Assembly: GCF_014652855.1 (NCBI RefSeq)
Contig: NZ_BMZP01000005.1
Location: forward strand, 1 to 64,000
Direction of reading: 5' to 3'
From: Novosphingobium pokkalii
GTDB taxonomy: Bacteria > Pseudomonadota > Alphaproteobacteria > Sphingomonadales > Sphingomonadaceae
Length of the DNA: 64,000 nucleotides
The notes beneath the pieces are model-generated. The model saw only the letters and a program-made list of their open reading frames with translations, made no database searches and was not told the origin of the DNA. Below are positions 1-9,389 of the stretch, one piece after another (positions within the stretch are counted from its first letter, which is position 1; the number at the start of each line of letters is the position of its first letter). A program made the position numbers and the translations under genes.

Positions 1-42
1 GCCTTGGGAATCCCAAAAATCACACTTCTGCCAAAGTAGTGC

Positions 43-311
43 TAGGCCGTAAACTCATAAATGGCACCCCCGAGGTTTGAGGCCAAAGGCCCCGTCGCGA
101 GGAGAAAGCGCGCAGGAATATCGGCAATATTTCAAGTGCTTTCGACGCTGCGAGGGGGCCTTTGGGTCAAACCGCGAAGCGGCGCCAAAATGGCTTCCAT
201 CTCGGCCCAAAGTGCCCTTGCAAAGGCCACCAGCCTTCGCGGCGGTCACTTCGGCCCGATATGTTCGCCATTTTGGCGCCTCGGGGGTGCCATTTATGAG
301 TTTACGGCCTA
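43..311. mobile_element. MITE-like element, copy 1, TA-flanked
   Basis: A non-coding element of about 265 bp (45-309) has long terminal inverted repeats. The left end reads GGCCGTAAACTCATAAATGG and the right end is its reverse complement. Both ends are bordered by the dinucleotide TA (43-44 and 310-311), as expected for a TA target-site duplication of Tc1/mariner/IS630-type elements. It encodes no transposase; the short ORFs in it are by-products of its composition. A second, about 22 bp longer copy lies inverted at 44832-45118. The right TA is also the edge of a 65-bp hairpin repeat. Confidence 0.8.
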
Positions 312-374
312 GATATTTGTGGTCGTGCGATTTTCGACAAAAACCGGTTCCCACTTTTTGTCATCGCACTCTAT
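310..374 (-). repeat. 65-bp hairpin repeat, copy 1
   Basis: The reverse complement matches 39431-39495 over 65 nt with two differences. It folds as nested stems: GTGCGAT with ATCGCAC outside, GACAAAAA with TTTTTGTC inside. It begins exactly at the TAG stop of the GH43 gene at 371-1747, so it probably works as a transcription terminator or RNA 3' stabiliser for that operon. The terminator role is inferred. Confidence 0.75.
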
Positions 375-1747
375 CGCGGCAGCATCGTCCATTCCCACAG
401 GCCCATCGGCTTGTCGTCCAGCAGATCGAGCCGCAGATAGCGCGCTGTCAGGTTGCGGCCGAGATGGATCGGCGATCCGTTGCGCGCAACTGGCCCGGTC
501 ACGGCGCGCCAGTGTCGCCCGTCGCGCGAGGTGGACAGCGACACGCGCATCGCGCGGTCGGGGAATTCCGGCCGCAGCCAGGTTTCGCGCAAGGCTCGCA
601 CGCGGCCCAGATCTGCCACCAGGCGGCGATCGGCGCTGGGGCGCCACAGCGTGGCAAAGTTGTCGTCAGAGGCGGCGCGGTCCGTTCCGCCCAACGCGCG
701 CCAGGGCAGGCCGGTGGTGCGATGCGCCGCCCAGCCAGGCACGGCCACCCCGGCATGATCGACCCCCGGACCCCAGCGGCCACGCACGAGAAGGCGTGGC
801 CCCGGCGAAATTTCAAGTCCATCGACCGCGACCTGGCGCAGCGTTTCGGGCTGGCCGGCGCGCCAGGGCAAGGCCTGGCGATGATAGAGAATGAAGGCGC
901 GGCCGCCGCTGCGGAAAAAGGCGTGATGGCCCGGGCTGATGATCGCGTCACCCGGCTGGGTTTGCAGGATCGGGCTGTTGGGCGCCTCGGTAAACGGCCC
1001 GCGCGGGCTTGGCCCGGTGGCATAGCGCACCTGATAGGTATCGCGCGTGGTGTTGCCCGCGCTGTAGGACAGGACATAGCCATCGCGCGCGCGCAGCAGG
1101 AACGGCGCCTCGAAATAATGCGTGGGCGTCACGTCCTCCACCGGCCCGGCAAAATGCACCATGTCCGCCGCCAGGCGCACCACGAAGCAATGGCCGTTGA
1201 CCCAGTTCAGCCCTGAGCCCCAGGCCAGCCAGGCCTGGCCATCCCGGTCGATGAAAGCCTCGGCGTCGATCATGTGGAAGCCGGGGCGGAAATTGCCGGG
1301 GATCAGCGGGCGGCCGTGGTTGGCGTCGGCCCATGGACCGCCCGGCGCCGGGGCGCTGCCGACCCACACTTCGCTGCCGACCGAAACGTACATCCACCAG
1401 CGCCCGTCGCGCCCTTTCACCACCGAAGGCGCCCAGACCATGGCATCGCCCGAACTCGGGCTGGTGGCGGCCGCCTTGCTGGGCCAGGCCGGCTGCGACC
1501 AGGTCCAGTCGCGGCCATTGGTCGATTGCCACATCGCCAGGTGATCGCCGCCCCAGGGATCTGCGGTGGCAAAGATGGTCCAGCGCCTGCCGTCATGAAC
1601 GATCGTCGGATCGGCGAAATAGCCGGGCAGCAGGGGATTGGCCGCGTGGGGCCGGTCCCACGCCGGATCGGCCGCGCGCAAGCCTGCCGGCATGACTGCC
1701 AGCGCGAGGGCCAGGGCCGCCGCCCACCATGCTGCCCAGTTCTTCAT
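371..1747 (-). CDS. GH43-type glycosidase with C-terminal discoidin-like domain, secreted
   Basis: A 458-residue protein with an N-terminal signal peptide (hydrophobic stretch ending in AGLRA). The five-bladed propeller of glycoside hydrolase family 43 is suggested by YFADPTIV near residue 45 (catalytic Asp), WAPSVV near 105, and YFEAPF near 215 (Glu). Residues from about 310 form a beta-rich segment resembling F5/8 type C (discoidin) modules. Family 43 members usually remove arabinose, xylose or galactose side chains; the exact specificity cannot be read here. The ATG at 1747 is preferred to the in-frame GTG one codon upstream. It is the last gene of a leftward operon with GH115 and GH27, which points to decorated xylan as substrate. 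Confidence 0.85.
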   Translation of the reverse strand: MKNWAAWWAAALALALAVMPAGLRAADPAWDRPHAANPLLPGYFADPTIVHDGRRWTIFATADPWGGDHLAMWQSTNGRDWTWSQPAWPSKAAATSPSSGDAMVWAPSVVKGRDGRWWMYVSVGSEVWVGSAPAPGGPWADANHGRPLIPGNFRPGFHMIDAEAFIDRDGQAWLAWGSGLNWVNGHCFVVRLAADMVHFAGPVEDVTPTHYFEAPFLLRARDGYVLSYSAGNTTRDTYQVRYATGPSPRGPFTEAPNSPILQTQPGDAIISPGHHAFFRSGGRAFILYHRQALPWRAGQPETLRQVAVDGLEISPGPRLLVRGRWGPGVDHAGVAVPGWAAHRTTGLPWRALGGTDRAASDDNFATLWRPSADRRLVADLGRVRALRETWLRPEFPDRAMRVSLSTSRDGRHWRAVTGPVARNGSPIHLGRNLTARYLRLDLLDDKPMGLWEWTMLPR

Positions 1748-1766
1748 CACAATGAAACGCCTTGGT

Positions 1767-3665
1767 TCAATTGCGCAGCGCCGCCTCGCCCCAGATCACC
1801 GGATCGGGGGCATCGCTCGCTCGCGCCGGCCGCGTCACCAGTTCGATCAGGCGCACCCCGCGCACATCGGCGGCAAGTGGCACCAGCGCGGCCCCTGCCC
1901 GCAGCGGCGCGGACTGGGCGAGCAGGCGCCCGTCGCCGTAGACCTGGAACGTCACGGCGCCGCTGTTGCCCCAGGCGGCATCGTCCACGCCCACCCGCGC
2001 GGTGAAGCGCGCCTGTCCTGCATTGCGCACTTGCAGCCGCGAACCGGCGAGAATGCCGATGCCGGTGTCGATCTTCTCGTGGCCGGCCTGCAATTCCTGC
2101 CCGTAAGGCCCGCTATCCACCGCTGCGCCGCCCCAACCGCCATAGCGCGGATGCTCCCCGGTGCCGCGCGTGTCGTTCCACGGCAACAGGCCGCGATGGA
2201 CCAGCGGATCGGGCTGCGGCTGCACCACGCCATCCACCGCCGGGTTCACCCGGCCCGGCATTTCCGACAGATAGAGCCCGTCGGGCAGGCGACGTCGGCC
2301 CGACACCTTGAGCAGCACGGTCTCGTGCGGGGCCAGCGGTACTGTCGTCTCGTCGGTGAAGCGGCCGGACTTGCCGGTCCACAGGTCGGTCGTCGCGATC
2401 TCTCCCACCAGCTTGAGATGCGCGGCGGTCAGCGTGGCGTGGGTTGCGGCCGCGCTGCGGTTGAGCAGGGCGACGGCCTTGGTCCCATCGGCCAGCGTCT
2501 TCACGTAGATCTGCACTTCGGCGCTGTCATAGGCGAGCACCGCCTGGTTGCCGGCGGGATCCTGGTTGAGCGCGATCGCCGCTTTCCAGCCCAGCAGCGC
2601 CATCTGCTCGGCATTGGCCTGGCGCAAGTCCATCCCGATCAGCAACGGGGCGTTTTCCATGGCCCACAATGCAAAGTGCGATCGCGCTTCCACGGCATGG
2701 GTCGCATCGAATTCACCCTTGCCGATGAACAGCATGTCGGGATCGTTCCAGCTTCCGGGATGGGCATAGAGCGGGCGCCGCGCCGTGCTGTCGAGGTTGT
2801 GCAGCATGCGTGCCCAGGTCGGCGAGATATCCTCGCTGGTGCGGCTCATGTTGCCCAGGTCCTTGCCCCAACTGCGCACGTTGGCCGAACCCCACAGGCA
2901 CAGCGACAGCACATAGTCCCCCGCGGGGCGCGTCCGCGCCAGGGCATCGGCCACCGCGCCATAGAGCCGGCGCACTTCGGCAATATCGGTGCGGGGCAGT
3001 TCGTCGAAATCGATGACCGGCCCCAGCGGGCGATAGAGCCCGGCCTTCACGCGCGGATTGTCCGGCCCCAATGCGCGGATGCCGCAGCCGTCCACCTTGA
3101 TCAGGTCGAAGTTCCACTCGTGGAAATAGAGCGCGATGTCCTGCTCGACATGGCCATAGAGCCCGATCTCGCGCTCGGCCTGGGTGCCCTGGGGCAGACC
3201 CGGCGCATCGGGCGCGCCGAACACCTGGTTGCAGCCGTTGCGGCCGATGTCGGAATAGATCCCGGCCTTCAGGCCCATGGCGTGGAGCCGGTCGGTCAGC
3301 GGCCGCAGCGAAGTGGCGCCATCGGCCGTCACCGCCGAAGGAAAGGCCGAAGTGCGCACCAGCATGCGGCCATCGGGCATGCGCCGTTTGGCCCACCAGC
3401 CATCGTCGATATCGACATAGCGATAGCCCTTGGCGGCCAACCCGCTGTCCACCAGCACTTGCGCCGAAGCAAGCAGCTTGGTCTCGTCGATATCGGCGCC
3501 GAACGCATTCCAACTGTTCCAGCCCATCGGTGGGGTCTGCGCCTGGCCGCGCGTGTTGGCGCTCCATTGCCCGGTCGGCGCCAGCGGATCGGATGCCGCA
3601 AAGGCCGATCCGGCCAGGGTGCAACCGGCAATCGTGGCAAGCAGAGGCGCAAGCAAGCGTTTCAT
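1767..3665 (-). CDS. GH27 alpha-galactosidase (melibiase-type) with C-terminal NPCBM-like domain
   Basis: A secreted enzyme of about 632 residues that should release terminal alpha-galactose (or related alpha-linked sugars). Family 27 signatures are clear: PPMGWNSWNAFG near residue 50, VDIDDGWW near 90, the nucleophile in LIKVDGCG (Asp about 192) and the acid/base region WNDPDML near 305. A beta-rich C-terminal region of about 150 residues resembles an NPCBM/galactose-binding module. The chosen ATG gives the signal peptide MKRLLAPLLATIAGCTLAG. An upstream in-frame ATG at 3683 overlaps the GH115 stop as ATGA, so translation may be coupled and start there instead. It sits between GH115 and GH43 in one operon. 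Confidence 0.9.
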   Translation of the reverse strand: MKRLLAPLLATIAGCTLAGSAFAASDPLAPTGQWSANTRGQAQTPPMGWNSWNAFGADIDETKLLASAQVLVDSGLAAKGYRYVDIDDGWWAKRRMPDGRMLVRTSAFPSAVTADGATSLRPLTDRLHAMGLKAGIYSDIGRNGCNQVFGAPDAPGLPQGTQAEREIGLYGHVEQDIALYFHEWNFDLIKVDGCGIRALGPDNPRVKAGLYRPLGPVIDFDELPRTDIAEVRRLYGAVADALARTRPAGDYVLSLCLWGSANVRSWGKDLGNMSRTSEDISPTWARMLHNLDSTARRPLYAHPGSWNDPDMLFIGKGEFDATHAVEARSHFALWAMENAPLLIGMDLRQANAEQMALLGWKAAIALNQDPAGNQAVLAYDSAEVQIYVKTLADGTKAVALLNRSAAATHATLTAAHLKLVGEIATTDLWTGKSGRFTDETTVPLAPHETVLLKVSGRRRLPDGLYLSEMPGRVNPAVDGVVQPQPDPLVHRGLLPWNDTRGTGEHPRYGGWGGAAVDSGPYGQELQAGHEKIDTGIGILAGSRLQVRNAGQARFTARVGVDDAAWGNSGAVTFQVYGDGRLLAQSAPLRAGAALVPLAADVRGVRLIELVTRPARASDAPDPVIWGEAALRN

Positions 3666-3679
3666 TGGCGCAGGTTCCA

Positions 3680-6166
3680 TCATGGTTGGGACGTATCGAC
3701 CAGGGCGATCACACCGATACCACTGCCTTGGGCCACCACGCGCAGGCGATGATGACCGGCCGGCAGCACAAACGGCAGGGGCAGGCGCAAGCGGTTGTCG
3801 AGCACGCCCGCCACCCAGGCCGCGTCGCCCACCTGGCGCGGCACCACGATATCCTGCGGCGGGCCATCATCGAGCGCAACCGCCAGATGCAGGCTGCGCG
3901 CATCGCCCTGTGCAAAAAGCGGCAGGATATCGAGCGCGGCGGCGCCCGGCGCAGTGCGATCGAGCGTGAAGGCCATCGTCGCGCCCGGCGCCTGCGCCAT
4001 CAGGGCGCCGCCGCGCGGTCCGATCCCGTCGATCCAGCGCCAGCCGGCCGCTTCGCGGGGCGGGGCGAGCCCATCGGGCCGGGCCGGTGGCGCGCTGTCC
4101 ACGCGCTGGAAGAAGGCCTGCGGCGAGCTGCGCAGCAACGGGGCAGGCGTGACCACAGGACGCGGGCGATAGATCCGCCACTGGCTGTCCGCCGGCTCGG
4201 CGGGCATGATCCCGCGCCATTTGCCCCCGGCAATGCCGGTGTTGTAGCGCTGGGTCAGCGCCGCAATGTCTGCCTCGGCCTGGGCCACCGCACCCTCGGC
4301 GCTGCGCGCCGCTGCGGGATCGACTTCCACTTGTTCGTCAAAGCGTTCGGCGGCAAAGAAGCGCACGTTGGCCGCCGCCGCCGCGCCCAGCGGAAAGCCG
4401 ACCAGCTCGAACCAGGCATCGCGGCGGTCGGCCGGCAGGCCCTGCCCCACTTGCTCGGCATGCGCGGCAATGCGGCGCATTTCGCCCAGTCGCGCATCGA
4501 CCTGCGCCGGGGTCAGGCTGCTGAGATGGCGGTCTTCCTCGTGCGCGGGCCATTCCAGGTGGTCGGGCCGGCGCACCATGTTGAGGCGGAAATGCGCGTC
4601 GAGCAGATCGGCCCCGGCCTCGCCCGCCTGCGGCCCGAACGCTGCGCCCAGCCACTGCGCCAGATAGGCATGCTGGCTGGTCCCGCGCCAGCGCTCCACG
4701 TCCCAGGCCAGGTCGAGGAAATGGCTGATGCCGATCTCGGCCGGCTTGATATCGCCCACGTTTACCATCCACAACTGCCGCGCCCCCGCGTCATAGGCGC
4801 GCAGCATCTCTTCCTGCACCAGCGCGGGCGGCGTGGTGTAGAGCCAGAGATAGGCCAGCGGATAGCCCAGGTACGACAAGTGGTAATAGACGCCGGCCCC
4901 GCCCGATCGCGCGGCTTCGGCGGGGCTGGGGAACTGGCGGATATAGCCGAAATTGTCGTCGGGCCAGACGATGGTGACATTGTCGGGCACGTGGATGCCG
5001 GCGCGATAGATATCCAGCACTTCCTTGTAAGGCACGAAAATCTGCCCGGCCCGCGCCGCGCCGCCGGGCACATGGGCATCGAGGATCGCGCGCTGGTCGG
5101 CAATCGCCTGGTCGAGCAGGGCCTGGCGCGCGGCCATGGTCGGTGCCCCGACCATGCCGGTATCGTGCAGCCCGCGCAGCCCCACGGTCCACAGGCTTTC
5201 ATAGCCGGCGTTGATCCGCGCCCGCTCGTCCCAATAGGCGCGCACCCCGGCGCGGTTGGTGGCGTAGTTGAAGCGGGCGGGATCGTCCTTCCATTCGCCC
5301 ACATTGTTGCGCAGCATCGCTTCGGCGTGGGATGATCCCATCACGATGCCATAGCTGTCAGCGAGGCGCGCGTTGGCCGGATCGGCGTTGAAGGCGCGGG
5401 TGGTCTTGTGCATCGCCGGCCACAGCGTGTTGGCCTTGAGCCGCAGCATCAACTCGAACACCCGCTGATAGGTGCGCGGGCCGATGTTGCCATAGGCGGG
5501 ATCATAGGTCTGCGCCGCCCAGGGATAGAGGCCCCAGTCCTCGTCATTGAGGAAAATGCCGCGATACTTGACCGATGGCGGGCCGAAGCGATGCAATCCG
5601 GCATCGAGCCACAGCGCATCGCGGTGGCGCGGCGGCAGATCGGCCCACCACGCCCAGGGCGAAACGCCGATCGCGCGCGCCAGTTCATAAGCGCCGTATG
5701 CGGTGCCGCGCCGGTCGCTGCCCACGATCACCAGCGCTTGGTCCACGCCCGGCCAGGGGCGGTCCACCGTGGCGATGACGAAGCTTTCCCACGCGCCGGC
5801 CAGGCCGGAGACAGACAGGCGGCCGCGCGCCACCAGGCCATCGATGGCGCGGTTGTGGCCCAGCGTGCCGATGACCACGGCATTGCCCCCGCGCGGGCCG
5901 CCGGATCGCACCACCGGCTTCACGCCGCTGACCGTGGCGATATCCTGCGCCAGATCGGCCGCGGCGCGGCGCACCACCTCGGCATCGTGCGGATCGGTCA
6001 GGATCGGCAGGGCGTGGCCTTCGCCGGCCAGCAGCAAAGCGCCCGGTTGGCCGGTATCGTGCACCAGCGGCACGGCTTCGTCGCGCGCCATGGCCGGGGA
6101 CGCCAGCAGCGCAGCGATGGCCAGGATCCAGGCCTTGCGCAGGGGGAGCGGGAGAGCAGGCTTCAT
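3680..6166 (-). CDS. GH115 xylan alpha-1,2-glucuronidase, secreted
   Basis: An 828-residue protein with a signal peptide (ending near PAMARDEA). Family 115 hallmarks are present: the N-terminal domain with DPHDAEVVRRAAADLAQDI, the barrel entry FLNDEDWGLYPWAAQTYDP, the run LRLKANTLWPAMHKTTRAF, IVMGSSHAEAMLRNN, and IVWPDDNFGYIRQFP. Family members remove (4-O-methyl)glucuronic acid from internal and terminal xylose of glucuronoxylan. It is first in a leftward operon with GH27 and GH43, and its stop overlaps a possible GH27 start by four bases. The released glucuronate would feed the uxaC pathway encoded about 25 kb to the right. Confidence 0.93.
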   Translation of the reverse strand: MKPALPLPLRKAWILAIAALLASPAMARDEAVPLVHDTGQPGALLLAGEGHALPILTDPHDAEVVRRAAADLAQDIATVSGVKPVVRSGGPRGGNAVVIGTLGHNRAIDGLVARGRLSVSGLAGAWESFVIATVDRPWPGVDQALVIVGSDRRGTAYGAYELARAIGVSPWAWWADLPPRHRDALWLDAGLHRFGPPSVKYRGIFLNDEDWGLYPWAAQTYDPAYGNIGPRTYQRVFELMLRLKANTLWPAMHKTTRAFNADPANARLADSYGIVMGSSHAEAMLRNNVGEWKDDPARFNYATNRAGVRAYWDERARINAGYESLWTVGLRGLHDTGMVGAPTMAARQALLDQAIADQRAILDAHVPGGAARAGQIFVPYKEVLDIYRAGIHVPDNVTIVWPDDNFGYIRQFPSPAEAARSGGAGVYYHLSYLGYPLAYLWLYTTPPALVQEEMLRAYDAGARQLWMVNVGDIKPAEIGISHFLDLAWDVERWRGTSQHAYLAQWLGAAFGPQAGEAGADLLDAHFRLNMVRRPDHLEWPAHEEDRHLSSLTPAQVDARLGEMRRIAAHAEQVGQGLPADRRDAWFELVGFPLGAAAAANVRFFAAERFDEQVEVDPAAARSAEGAVAQAEADIAALTQRYNTGIAGGKWRGIMPAEPADSQWRIYRPRPVVTPAPLLRSSPQAFFQRVDSAPPARPDGLAPPREAAGWRWIDGIGPRGGALMAQAPGATMAFTLDRTAPGAAALDILPLFAQGDARSLHLAVALDDGPPQDIVVPRQVGDAAWVAGVLDNRLRLPLPFVLPAGHHRLRVVAQGSGIGVIALVDTSQP

Positions 6167-6413
6167 TTATCAGACAATATGCCCACCTGCTTGAATTGGT
6201 CAATCCGATTGCGGACGGTCAATACCATTTTCAGCAAATTTGAGCGCAAAACCGCCAATTTCCGCCAGAAACACAATAAGGCGGCCTGTCCAATTTCGCT
6301 TTCGCGGCATCTTGCGCTTGCACTGATCGGATAAATACGATCAACTAGTCTGCAATTGGTTTCATGCGTCGGGCAGCGCGAAAGGTGCCTGGCGCGGCAC
6401 AGGGGCATCACGC
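6167..6413. promoter_or_regulatory. Divergent promoter region between GH115 operon and GH2 gene
   Basis: This 247-bp intergenic stretch is AT-richer than its neighbours and must hold promoters in both directions. Visible symmetry includes AATTGG-tcaat-CCGATT near 6193-6209 (one mismatch), a directly repeated GGTCAAT, and GATCG-gataaata-CGATC near 6327-6344. None matches the TGACACCGGTTACC operator found elsewhere in the locus, so a different regulator may act here. I cannot place the -10/-35 boxes with confidence. Confidence 0.45.
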
Positions 6414-9389
6414 ATGATCGACCGCAGAACCTTGCTTTCCGCCAGCACGTCCGGCGTGGTGCTGGGCGCCCTGCCCGGCCTGGGCGGCGCGATGGCGCGG
6501 GCGGCTGAAGCGCCCCCGGCGAGGCAAGGCGTGGCCATGAGCGACGGCGCGCCGCTGTCGCCCGACATGCCGGTGCCGTTCGGCCGCCTTCTCGATCCCC
6601 TGCCCCCTGCCGATCCCAGCCTGCGCCGCCTCGACGATGGCTGGCGTTTCCTTGAAGGCGACATTGCCGTGGCACCGCCGCGCGGCAACGACGATACCTA
6701 CGCCGTGACCAAGACCGGCAACGCGCCGGGCGCGGCAGGCCAGGATTTCGACGATGGCGACTGGGCCAGCGTGCGCCTGCCGCACGACTGGGCGATCCAG
6801 CATCCGATCGAGGCGGACCAGAACAACGCCTGGGGCTATCGCCGCCGGGGCGTGGGCTGGTATCGCCGCACCTTGCGCCTGGAGGAAGCCTGGCGCGGCC
6901 GCTACCTGGAATTGCAACTGGGCGGCATGGCGACCAACGCCACGGTGTGGTTCAACGGCATTCCCGTGGCGCACAGCTTTTCCGGCTATGTGCAGCAGAA
7001 CATCGATATCACCCCGTTCGCCCGCTATGGCGAGGAAGCCAACGTGATCGCCATCCGCGTCGATGCCCAGGCGATGGAAGGCTGGTGGTATGAAGGCGCC
7101 GGGCTCTATCGCGAATGCGCGCTGGCGGTGCGCCCGGCGCTGCACATCGCCACCGATGGCATCCATGCCGATCCCCGGCCCGCCGCGCCGGGGCAGACCG
7201 GTGGCACCTGGACCGTGCCGGTGCGCGTCACGCTCAACAACGCCGGTGGCGGCGCAGAGGCCAGCGAACCGGTTGGCCCCGCCACCATCGACGTGCGCCT
7301 GATCGCCCCCGATGGCCGCGAACTGGCGCGCGGGCAGGCCAGTGCCAGTCCGGCGGCGCTGGCCACGGTGGAGGCGGGCTGCGACCTTGCCGTGACCGAC
7401 CCGGCGCTGTGGTCCACGCAGGCCCCGCTGCTGCACACGCTGGAAGTGGATCTGCTCCGGAACGGGCAGGTGATCGACCGGCGACGCCTGCGCCTCGGTT
7501 TTCGCACCATCCGCTTCGATGCGAACAAGGGCTTTTTCCTCAATGGCAAGCCGCTCAAGATCAAGGGCGTGTGCATTCACCAGGATCACGCCGGGGTGGG
7601 CGTGGCCCTGCCCGACGCCCTGGTGGAATGGCGCGTGCGCCGCTTGCAGGATATCGGCTGCAACGCCATCCGCTCCAGCCACCATGCCCCGTCGCTGGCC
7701 CTGCTCGACGCCTGCGATCGCCTGGGCATGCTGGTGATGGACGAGAACCGCCATTTCAACCCCAGCGCCGACTATGCCGCGCATCTGCGCTGGATGGTGC
7801 GGCGCGATCGCAACCGGCCCAGCGTGATCATGTGGTCGGTGCTCAACGAAGAACCGATGCAGGGCAGCGCCCAAGGCTATGAAATGGTGCGCCGCCTGGC
7901 GGCCGTGGTCAAGGAACTGGACGACAGCCGCCCGGTGACGGCGGCGATGAACGACGGCTTCTTCACCCCGCTCAACGGCGCCGATGCGGTCGATCTGGTC
8001 GGCTTCAACTATCGCGCCGAGTGGTACGATCGCTATCACGCCGCCCATCCCGATCGCCCGATCATCAGCACCGAAGACACCAGCGCGGTGATGACGCGCG
8101 GCGAATGGCGCAACGACGAGCAGCGCAACGTGCTCGGATCGTATGACACCAATGCCCCGGAATGGGGCCTTACCCACACCGAAAGCTGGCGCCGCATCGG
8201 CAGCCGGCCGTTCATGGGCGCCACGTTCGTGTGGACAGGGTTCGATTACCATGGCGAGCCCACGCCCCTGCCCTGGCCGGCGGCGAGCAGTTCGTTCGGG
8301 ATTCTCGACCTGTGCGGCTTTGCCAAGATGGCCTATCACATCCGCCGTGCGCAGTGGCTGGACGGCCAGCCGGTGATCGCCATCGGCCCGCACTGGAACT
8401 GGCCGGGCCGCGAAGGCCAGGCGATCCAGGTCATGGTGCCGACCAATGCAGCCGAGGCGGAGCTGTTTCTCAACGGTGCTTCGCTCGGCCGCAAGACCGT
8501 CGATCCCTTTGCCGCGCCAAGCTGGCAGGTGCCCTATGCGCCGGGCCGGCTGGAAGCGGTGGGCTATGCGCAAGGGCGCGAAGTGGCGCGGGCGCGGGTG
8601 GAGACCACCGGCGCGCCGGTGCGCCTGCGCCTGACCGCAGACCGGGCGATGATGGCCGGCACCGGGCGCGACGTGCAGCCGGTGAGCGTGGACCTGCTCG
8701 ACAGCGCCGGCCGCCATGTGCCCACCGCGACCGACCGCGTGACGTTCACGCTGACCGGCGGGGGCGAGATCATCGGCGTGGGCAATGGCGATGCCAACGA
8801 TCATGACAGCGAACAGGCCAGCAGCCGCCGGCTCTATGCCGGGCTGGCGCAAGTGCTGGTGCGCGCGCCCGCCGGGCAGGGCCGCCTGACGCTGACCGCG
8901 CAAGTGGCCGGGCTGCCGGTGGCGCGGGTGACCATCGGCTTTGCCCCGCAGGCCAACGACATGCCCGCGCTCGCCGCAACCCCCGGCGCGCAGCCGGTCA
9001 GCGAATGGCGCCGCACCGCCTTTGCCGCGACTTTGCCCGATGGCGCGCAGGCCTTGGCGCGCAGCGATTGGCGCGCCTTGTCCTATGTGCGCGCCGGGCG
9101 GCTGGAGGAAGCGCCGGCCACGCCGGGCTATACCCTGCTGCAAACCCGCCTGACGCCGCGCCGCGACCTCGCGCTGCGCGGCGGGCGCGTGGCCTTCGCC
9201 AGTGTGGCCGGCAAGGCGCAATTGTGGGTGGATGGCACGCTGGTGGCGCGCAAGGCCGATGCCGCGCCTGGCCCGCTCGCCGCCGCGCTGCCGCCGGGCG
9301 AGCAGGAACACGTGATCTCGCTGGTGCTGGAAGCGCAGGCGGGCGAAGCGGTCGGTCTGGCGCGCAGCGTCTGGGCCTGGCCGGCCTAA
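6414..9389 (+). CDS. GH2 beta-galactosidase-type glycosidase, Tat-exported
   Basis: A 991-residue protein with an N-terminal twin-arginine-like leader (DRRTLLSAS followed by a hydrophobic run). Family 2 order is seen: jelly-roll sugar-binding domain (about 90-260, with VRLPHDWAI and YRRTLRLE), Ig-like domain, a TIM barrel with the acid/base in SVLNEEP (Glu about 479) and the nucleophile in IISTEDTSA (Glu about 554), then further beta domains to the C terminus. Specificity is probably beta-galactoside but could be another beta-hexoside. An AGGGG ribosome-binding site lies 8 nt before the ATG. It is a single gene divergent from the GH115 operon, and its stop overlaps the stop of the convergent LamG gene. 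Confidence 0.9.
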   Translation: MIDRRTLLSASTSGVVLGALPGLGGAMARAAEAPPARQGVAMSDGAPLSPDMPVPFGRLLDPLPPADPSLRRLDDGWRFLEGDIAVAPPRGNDDTYAVTKTGNAPGAAGQDFDDGDWASVRLPHDWAIQHPIEADQNNAWGYRRRGVGWYRRTLRLEEAWRGRYLELQLGGMATNATVWFNGIPVAHSFSGYVQQNIDITPFARYGEEANVIAIRVDAQAMEGWWYEGAGLYRECALAVRPALHIATDGIHADPRPAAPGQTGGTWTVPVRVTLNNAGGGAEASEPVGPATIDVRLIAPDGRELARGQASASPAALATVEAGCDLAVTDPALWSTQAPLLHTLEVDLLRNGQVIDRRRLRLGFRTIRFDANKGFFLNGKPLKIKGVCIHQDHAGVGVALPDALVEWRVRRLQDIGCNAIRSSHHAPSLALLDACDRLGMLVMDENRHFNPSADYAAHLRWMVRRDRNRPSVIMWSVLNEEPMQGSAQGYEMVRRLAAVVKELDDSRPVTAAMNDGFFTPLNGADAVDLVGFNYRAEWYDRYHAAHPDRPIISTEDTSAVMTRGEWRNDEQRNVLGSYDTNAPEWGLTHTESWRRIGSRPFMGATFVWTGFDYHGEPTPLPWPAASSSFGILDLCGFAKMAYHIRRAQWLDGQPVIAIGPHWNWPGREGQAIQVMVPTNAAEAELFLNGASLGRKTVDPFAAPSWQVPYAPGRLEAVGYAQGREVARARVETTGAPVRLRLTADRAMMAGTGRDVQPVSVDLLDSAGRHVPTATDRVTFTLTGGGEIIGVGNGDANDHDSEQASSRRLYAGLAQVLVRAPAGQGRLTLTAQVAGLPVARVTIGFAPQANDMPALAATPGAQPVSEWRRTAFAATLPDGAQALARSDWRALSYVRAGRLEEAPATPGYTLLQTRLTPRRDLALRGGRVAFASVAGKAQLWVDGTLVARKADAAPGPLAAALPPGEQEHVISLVLEAQAGEAVGLARSVWAWPA

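Noticed and set aside
1..42. Possible gene or element end at the left edge
   Set aside because: Only 42 bases precede the MITE; a short GGGAATCCC palindrome is seen but nothing can be assigned.
55..354. 99-codon frame inside the first MITE
   Set aside because: A similar peptide arises from the second copy because of the shared repeat; no conserved protein or ribosome-binding site supports it.
1638..5335. Long plus-strand frames over the GH27 and GH115 genes
   Set aside because: They oppose confidently identified glycosidases and show only His/Arg/Gly-rich shadow composition.
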